From positions 1,236,022-1,300,021 of the forward strand of contig CM041202.1 of NCBI GenBank assembly GCA_023078555.1: DNA of 64,000 nucleotides. Reading direction: 5' to 3'. This stretch comes from Ulva prolifera (Eukaryota; Chlorophyta; Ulvophyceae; Ulvales; Ulvaceae). Within the stretch, counting starts at the first letter, position 1. Each line of letters opens with the position of its first letter. Below, in pieces: positions 57,568-64,000 of this stretch. The translations under genes and the position numbers were made by a program. Below the pieces are notes generated by a model. That model was not told the DNA's origin and searched no databases. It saw only the letters and a program-made list of their open reading frames with translations.

Positions 57568-60500
57568 ATGAGGCACTCACGCAAAGATCGCTCCAAGCTG
57601 GCGTGCCTGCTGGCCATGGTGGCTGGCGTCACTCTCCTGTCCACTGCCCAGGCCAAGAGTAAGGCACTCCAAAGGTTTCTCAAATATGTTCCTAGACGGT
57701 GCATGTGCCAGCATGCATACATGTATATAAACTTGCGCGGCTGGTGTGGCTGCTGGATTTGGCAGGCTTGGACTGGTGGACCGGATGACTTGTCTTGATG
57801 TCTTCAAGTTGTCTTGACTTGCGTGGTATTTGTAAGTTCTGTAGGTGTTGTCCTTGAATTTCAGCATCCATCGTGTCGCTGATAGCGTGGATTTTGGGCT
57901 GCTTGTGCATATGCTGACTCACACATGCTGTGTCTGCAGCTGGCCATGCATGCCCATGCGAATGTTCATCTGAGCCAGACAATCAGCGCGGGATACCAAG
58001 TCACAAGTGGGTATACCTATTTGAAAGGTCATGCATTCATGCAAACCCTGCAGTCATAGCTGATTCACAGTGTTGTATATGGTGTACGCCACGTCAGACG
58101 GCCACCGTGGCCGTGGCCGCTTTGTAGCAAACGCTTTGCTGTTGTTCCTTCTGCCTGCGGGCCCCGGCCTAGCATGCTGCAGCAACTCTTCCAACTGGGA
58201 ACAACGCAACGGCACTGAATGCAGACCGTGGCTTCTCAAACAGCGGTGGTGCTTGCAACGGCAAGCCGGGCAGCCTACTGGACAGATGTATTCTTGACAA
58301 CAGCTGTTTCAACACGGGCGCAGGCCAAGAGGTGATCCGGCCGGGCGACCCCTTTTCCCCGTGGTTGATCGGCATCAGGCAATGCATCAAGGTGTGGTGC
58401 TGCACAGCTCCCACGACTGCGCAGTACGACGGCTGCCCTCCGATCCGGCACGCTGGACACGTACGAACCGCTTGATTCGGCAGGGCCAGGTTCGCATGGA
58501 TTGACTGTAGGAGTTGTGTGATGCAGCTGGGCCGCGCGTCCCAGTACTGACACAAAGGCTCTGTGTGTGCCGACACGAGCATCGTTGACAGCCAACACAC
58601 ACCGTCGCCACGGGTGGTGAAGGCCGGCATATGTGGATGTCGAGTCGTGTATTGCAATTGGCTGCCAACGATCGTTGTTATAATGCTCGCATCGGCACGT
58701 ACCGGCACTTCAGGCCCACGGACACCGTAGAGTCCCTGGCAGTGCTTCTCATCCATGGTCGGTCAGAGCATGGCTTTGATTTCAAAATCTGCTTCGTTGT
58801 GTGGCTACAGTGCGATGCACCAGTCGCCTTCGGTCGGTCTGCATCTGGAAGGCCTTGCTTGCGCCTGCCTTCCGTTCACGCTGTTTGACTTGCAGGATTC
58901 CGGCATATCTTTCATCACCTGGGCCCCGTCAGTCAACGGCAGATGCGATTACGACCCGAGTGTGAATCTGCTGGACTGCGGCGGCAACAAGGTCGGAGAC
59001 GTCGCTGCCGGTGGCGTGTTCATTGACGCCGAGATCCCATACGGCTCATGCACGGGGGCGCCGATCTGCGTGTACGCCCACGACGGCCAGCTCAAGAAGG
59101 GCAGCGGCGGCGCGCCGGAGCCGAATGTCCCCCCCTCATGCTATTCCTCCTCCAACCAGCTCTGTGCGATGTGTGGGCCGTTTGTGGTCACGGTGCGACG
59201 CTGCTGGATTGCATGCCGTGCAGCTCATCAATTGTTCAGTTGTGGGTGCACGCCTCTGCGGATGCAGTGTGCCACAGAATCGGTGGGCTGCGGTTTGATC
59301 TGCTTCTCATACACACGCTCTAGATTACCATTGGCACGTGCATGTGTGCTCATGTGCCTCCCGCGGGTGTCGCAAAGTTCGCCCCCTGAGCCCGAGTCGA
59401 AGAATTGTCCTAGAGTTTGTGTCCCCTGGTCCGCTGCTGTGTATGCATATGTTGCTACATTGTGTCACAGCGCTGTGTCCAACAGTACCAGTGCTCAACT
59501 CGGCACTCCTGCCACCTGTTCGCTTATGCATCCATGAGACCCTCTGCAGACGCTGCCGGAAGGCCATTCCATGGAACGAACAGCACCACCACATAGTGGT
59601 GCTGTTTATACCTTTGTGCTCATAGCCTGATGTGTACACATGTTTGACGCTGCTGCGTCCACCATGGTGTGCTCGACACCGTGTCTAGCACAGCACGTGA
59701 CCGTTTACGTCGCGCTGCTGCAGCCGACCCTGCCAGCCGGCTCCATCTGTGGTGAAGGAAGCACTTGCGCGGACGACGGCGCCTGTGTCCCTGGCCCCAT
59801 CCCGGACCCACCGGTGCCTGACCCGCCAGTCCCGGACCCACCAGTTCCTGACCCGCCGGTTCCCGACCCACCGGTCCCTGACCCGCCGGTTCCCGTACCA
59901 GGCTGCGACGAGGTGACAAACCCGTGCGGCCTCGAGCCTGAGCTCGGTGAGAACTGCGGAACGTCCGTCTGCAACAAGGTGACTGGCTTGTGTGAGAAGG
60001 ACAGCGTGGAGGTGGGAGAGCAGTGCTCTGGATGCGATGTCTGCGAGGACAACAAGTGCACCAGTGCGCCCCACAGCTGAACCTTGATCACTCGACCCAG
60101 GCGGGTTTCTCTACACACCCCTGCCACTGCCAGTGCAGCGGTCGTGCCGCGTGATTGTTTGGTGTGAATTCACTTCGAAGTTGCTCCTTTGACTCGGAAG
60201 AGCAACCGCTTTGTCGGACACTGTTGCTTGTCTTGACGTCTAGCAGCAAAACTCACACGGGTGCCCTGATGTCACCGAACCATCTGCCCGTACATCATCG
60301 AATGCCACTGTTTAATGTATGCATGCCTGATCACATAGCCGTGTCGTCAGATTCACTGACGTCTTGAGCTCCGGATCCGACCTCCCGGAGTGCACGAGGC
60401 GTGCAGGCTGCATGCTGCCGTTCACCGTGCTGCAGACTGTAAAGTATAGTAAATCTGAATTTACTGAGCCGTATCCTATCGGACATTGACAACTCCGATT

Positions 60501-63500
60501 TAACGGGACCACATATGCCGCTGTGTGCTGTGCTGCAGACTGGGTGCTGCGCTGCAGGCTCTTGTGACTCGGGCGCATGTGAGACTTGCGACACCAACGT
60601 GTACCCCCCACAGTGCACAGGTGTGAGCCTCCTCAGACGGTGTGTTACAAGGACAAAGTCAGAGTGGCTGGCAGCACCGCCGGGGCAACGAACAAGCGTG
60701 CCAACACCCCAATGCACGAACGGCACTGGCAGGGGATGTCAGCCGCCTAAGGCTGTGGCATCGCTTCACAAGCATCTACCATATATGAGCATAGTGTCAC
60801 ATGGTGCATGCGGCCGTGTCAATTCGGCTGGATTGTGTCAGACTGGTGATCGTCTGGGCTTGTCGCATGGTGACCTTCAAGCCATACACACACATCATTT
60901 GTGTGATGCTGAAGCCCAGACTGGGCACTGGAGCTGACTGCAGCTGATGGCCAGTCCAGAACTTGATGTAGGCTAAGCTTGATTCACTGGATGCGGATTG
61001 CTGAAAGATGTGGAACAGTGACATGTGCCCGGACACCATCCGGCCGCCCGGTGTAGGCACCTGCTCACTGTCTGTGCCGAAACCACAGCGGACGTACCTG
61101 CCGTCCACTGGCGTGACATGTCTGGCCGTCCATTGTGACATGCATGCAGTGCCAAGGTCAAGTTGCAGTTGGCACAGCGATGCGCACTGCGCCCGGACCC
61201 ATGTTGATGTGTCGTGATCTGCAGCTGGGTCCGTGAAACATTATTTTTGTGAATTATGATTCTACAGCTTGTAATCAAGGTGCATTCAGAGGCGCAGCAG
61301 ACGGTCGCCGCCAGAGTCGACGTGGAACATTCCACCTCTAGATACTAACGCTACTGTTATGGTTACGAAGTGGTCGATCGGTGAACATGGCCGTGCTCTG
61401 CGGGTGCCGCTATAGTCAGAAGGTCCAACAAGAGAACACTTGCAGGGAGGTTTGGATCGACTGCCTAGTCTTCACAGTGCCTCAGCTTACAAATACATGC
61501 GGTGCAGGTTCCTGTGGTGTTGCTCCAGACTGCAGCGGCCTGCCACTGCCGTGCAACCCGGTGTGCGAGGAGTGCACGTTCGACAGCGCGCACCCTCCCT
61601 CCGCACAGTGCACTCGTGCGTCCTCACTGTGAAGAAAAGTGAATTGTGTACGGTGCATTCTGAGCTGGCCTCCGTCTCGCTGGCCTCCATCTCGCGCTGC
61701 TGACCTGACCATATCCGTGTTGGCTGCACAGTGAAAATGCCATGTCTCGGCTTCTGCAGCGTTGATAGTACTGTATTGGGCCATGCACTCACCCCCTGCT
61801 TGTGTTGAGATGCCGTTGCTTTCAGCGGTCTTTCAGCGTCGGTCAGATGAGTGGAGTGTGTGCAGCAAAGGCGGACGCTCCGGCCACCTGCCGTCCCCCG
61901 GTCTGCGATTCACCGGCCTGCGATCTGATCTGCGAGGAGTGCGTGTTCAACAGCGCGGGCAGCGCGGAGTGCATACGTGCGTTCTCAATGTTCTCAGTGT
62001 TGATCTGGCACCGTGCACGTGTGATCCAGCTTTGCATGCGAACTGCCAACCTGGACAGGTTCCGTAGCATGCACATGTTGACCTGTACGCGATGGAGGTG
62101 AGATGCATTTATTTCAGGCCATACCCTGTACTGCCTACAGACATGCACGTACCTCTTCCGTGTGTCCGTGAGACGCTAGTGTATGTCGCGCTCCGAGGCT
62201 TCAGATGAATGGAGTGTGTGCAGCAAAGGCGGACGCCCCGGCCACCTGCCGGCCCCCGGTCTGTGATTCACCGGCCTGCGATTCGACCTGCGAGGAGTGC
62301 GTGTTCAACAGCGCGGGCGGCGCGGAGTGCATGCGTGCGTTCTCAATGTTCTCAGTGTTGAGCTGGCCCCGTGTGATCCAGCTTTGCATGCGTACTGCCA
62401 ACCTGATGTGTGAGTGTGTGGTGCCCGGCCTTTGGACAGGTTCCGTAGCATGCACATGTTGACCTGTACGCAATGGGGGTGAGATGCATTTATTTCAGGC
62501 CATACACTGTACTGCCTACAGACATGCACGTACCTCGTCCGTGTGTCCGTGAGACGCTAGTGTATGTCGCGCTCCGAGGCTTCAGATGAATGGAGTGTGT
62601 GCAGCAAAGGCGGACGCCCCGGCCACCTGCCGGCCCCCGGTCTGTGATTCACCGGCCTGCGATCCGACCTGCGAGGAGTGCGTGTTCAACAGCGCGGGCG
62701 GCGCGGAGTGCATGCGTGCGTTCTCAATGTTCTCAGTGTTGAGCTGGCCCCGTGTGATCCAGCTTTGCATGCGTACTGCCAACCTGATGTGTGAGTGTGT
62801 GGTGCCCGGCCTTTGGACAGGTTCCGTAGCATGCACATGTTGACCTGTACGCGATGGAGGTGAGATGCATTTATTTCAGGCCATACCCTGTACTGCCTAC
62901 AGACATGCACGTACCTCTTCCGTGTGTCCGTGAGACGCTAGTGTATGTCGCGCTCCGAGGCTTCAGATGAATGGAGTGTGTGCAGCAAAGGCGGACGCCC
63001 CGGCCACCTGCCGGCCCCCGGTCTGTGATTCACCGGCCTGCGATTCGACCTGCGAGGAGTGCGTGTTCAACAGCGCGGGCGGCGCGGAGTGCATGCGTGC
63101 GTTCTCAATGTTCTCAGTGTTGAGCTGGCCCCGTGTGATCCAGCTTTGCATGCGTACTGCCAACCTGATGTGTGAGTGTGTGGTGCCCGGCCTTTGGACA
63201 GGTTCCGTAGCATGCACATGTTGACCTGTACGCGATGGAGGTGAGATGCATTTATTTCAGGCCATACCCTGTACTGCCTACAGACATGCACGTACCTCTT
63301 CCGTGTGTCCGTGAGACGCTAGTGTATGTCGCGCTCCGAGGCTTCAGATGAATGGAGTGTGTGCAGCAAAGGCGGACGCCCCGGCCACCTGCCGGCCCCC
63401 GGTCTGTGATTCACCGGCCTGCGATCCGACCTGCGAGGAGTGCGTGTTCAACAGCGCGGGCGGCGCGGAGTGCATGCGTGCGTTCTCAATGTTCTCAGTG

Positions 63501-64000
63501 TTGAGCTGGCCCCGTGTGATCCAGCTTTGCATGCGTACTGCCAACCTGATGTGTGAGTGTGTGGTGCCCGGCCTTTGGACAGGTTCCGTAGCATGCACAT
63601 GTTGACCTGTACGCGATGGAGGTGAGATGCATTTATTTCAGGCCATACCCTGTACTGCCTACAGACATGCACGTACCTCTTCCGTGTGTCCGTGAGACGC
63701 TAGTGTATGTCGCGCTCCGAGGCTTCAGATGAATGGAGTGTGTGCAGCAAAGGCGGACGCCCCGGCCACCTGCCGGCCCCCGGTCTGTGATTCACCGGCC
63801 TGCGATTCGACCTGCGAGGAGTGCGTGTTCAACAGCGCGGGCGGCGCGGAGTGCATGCGTGCGTTCTCAATGTTCTCAGTGTTGAGCTGGCCCCGTGTGA
63901 TCCAGCTTTGCATGCGTACTGCCAACCTGATGTGTGAGTGTGTGGTGCCCGGCCTTTGGACAGGTTCCGTAGCATGCACATGTTGACCTGTACGCGATGG
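57568..64000 (+). CDS. Secreted modular Cys-rich protein with duplicated exons, 3' end beyond the window
   Basis: Signal peptide exon 57568-57658 (SKLACLLAMVAGVTLLSTAQ, then AK). Then exons 57940-58083, 58183-58391, 58896-59192, 59724-60063, 60558-60620, 61508-61615, 61866-61976, and five near-identical 111-nt exons at 62224-62334, 62605-62715, 62986-63096, 63367-63477 and 63748-63858. All junctions agree in phase, giving 639 residues so far. The N-terminal part (NSCFNTGAGQEVIRPGDPFS, ITWAPSVNGRCDYDPSVNLL) matches no family I know. A Pro-rich spacer of PDPPV units follows, then small Cys modules: CDEVTNPCGLEP, CSGCDVCEDNKCT, CDSGACETCDTNVYPPQCT. The 37-residue repeat contains TCRPPVCDSPACD and CEECVFNSAGGAECM. 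From the Pro spacer on, every exon is phase 1 at both ends. A cell-wall or extracellular role is likely from the signal peptide, proline spacer and cysteines; nothing more specific can be said. The least certain joins are 58083 to 58183 and 59192 to 59724. Confidence 0.75.
59801..59902 (+). repeat. Pro-rich 15-bp tandem repeat (PDPPV units)
   Basis: Six to seven units of Pro-Asp-Pro-Pro-Val. Codons alternate (gacccaccggt / gacccgccagt), so the array is not a fresh expansion. It resembles the hydroxyproline-rich spacers of green-algal wall proteins. Confidence 0.85.
60437..60514 (-). repeat. Family C repeat in an intron of the Cys-rich gene
   Basis: Complement of GTGGTCCCGTTAAATCGGAG...ATAGGATACGGCTCAG...TTTACTATACTTTACA, as in the copies at 47.6 and 51.6 kb. 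Confidence 0.7.
60643..60712 (-). mobile_element. LINE family A tail in an intron of the Cys-rich gene
   Basis: Starts tgttacaaggacaaagtc and continues ggcagcaccgc, as in the 40.1 kb copy. No target duplication was found. Confidence 0.65.
62205..64000 (+). repeat. 381-bp tandem array, one exon per unit
   Basis: Units start at 62205, 62586, 62967, 63348 and 63729, and the array continues past the window. A diverged founder-like unit begins near 61847. Each unit holds one 111-nt exon plus intron. A C/T difference (gatccg versus gattcg) alternates strictly S,P,S,P,S between units, so the recent repeat is a 762-bp dimer. Confidence 0.95.

Noticed and set aside
62201-63979. Repeated - strand 84-90 codon frames in the 381-bp array
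   Set aside because: They mirror the + strand exons; only the + strand shows phase-consistent splice sites linking to upstream exons.

Overview
This window looks like nuclear DNA of a green alga (Chlorophyta, most likely a trebouxiophyte- or chlorophyte-type genome). The evidence is threefold. It carries plastid genes specific to the green lineage: lycopene epsilon-cyclase, the photosystem II factor HCF244, and a plant-type NAD+ carrier. All genes are split by GT-AG introns and have visibly GC-rich exons in a much less GC-rich background. Its truncated retrotransposons end in TGTAA, the green-algal poly(A) signal. All gene models were built by reading splice sites by eye and requiring reading-frame phase to agree; none has transcript support.

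Layout: (1) 0.6-1.7 kb, the last two exons of an unrecognised + strand gene. (2) 4.8-7.7 kb, a three-level nest of mobile elements. (3) 8.3-11.0 kb, HCF244 on the - strand, complete in four exons. (4) 14.3-17.1 kb, an NDT-type NAD+ carrier on the - strand, five exons. (5) 19.7-20.8 kb, part of an HMG-box gene on the - strand. (6) 25.6-36.2 kb, two convergent paralogous genes for Ala-rich proteins with a Cys-rich C-terminus, separated by a transposon relic. (7) 36.2-42.9 kb, gene-poor sequence with several tiny LINE tails. (8) 43.0-48.1 kb, lycopene epsilon-cyclase on the - strand, split by a 2.5 kb intron. (9) 48-57.5 kb, gene-poor sequence with LINE C-terminal fragments. (10) 57.6-64 kb, a secreted Cys-rich modular gene on the + strand that runs off the window and ends in an exon array amplified with a 381-bp period.

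Three genes serve the plastid or organelle metabolism: LCYE makes the alpha-carotene/lutein branch, HCF244 supports D1/photosystem II assembly, and NDT imports NAD+. The two Ala/Cys paralogs and the modular Cys-rich gene look like lineage-specific proteins; the modular one has a signal peptide. They are the best candidates for undescribed biology. In the modular gene every 3' exon starts and ends in phase 1, so exon duplication adds protein modules without breaking the frame.

Mobile DNA is young enough to be read in detail: five copies of a roughly 103-bp hAT-like MITE with 8-bp target duplications, a larger element with long inverted repeats in two copies, and more than ten 5'-truncated LINE ends, most with 10-20 bp target duplications and some only 40-90 bp long.
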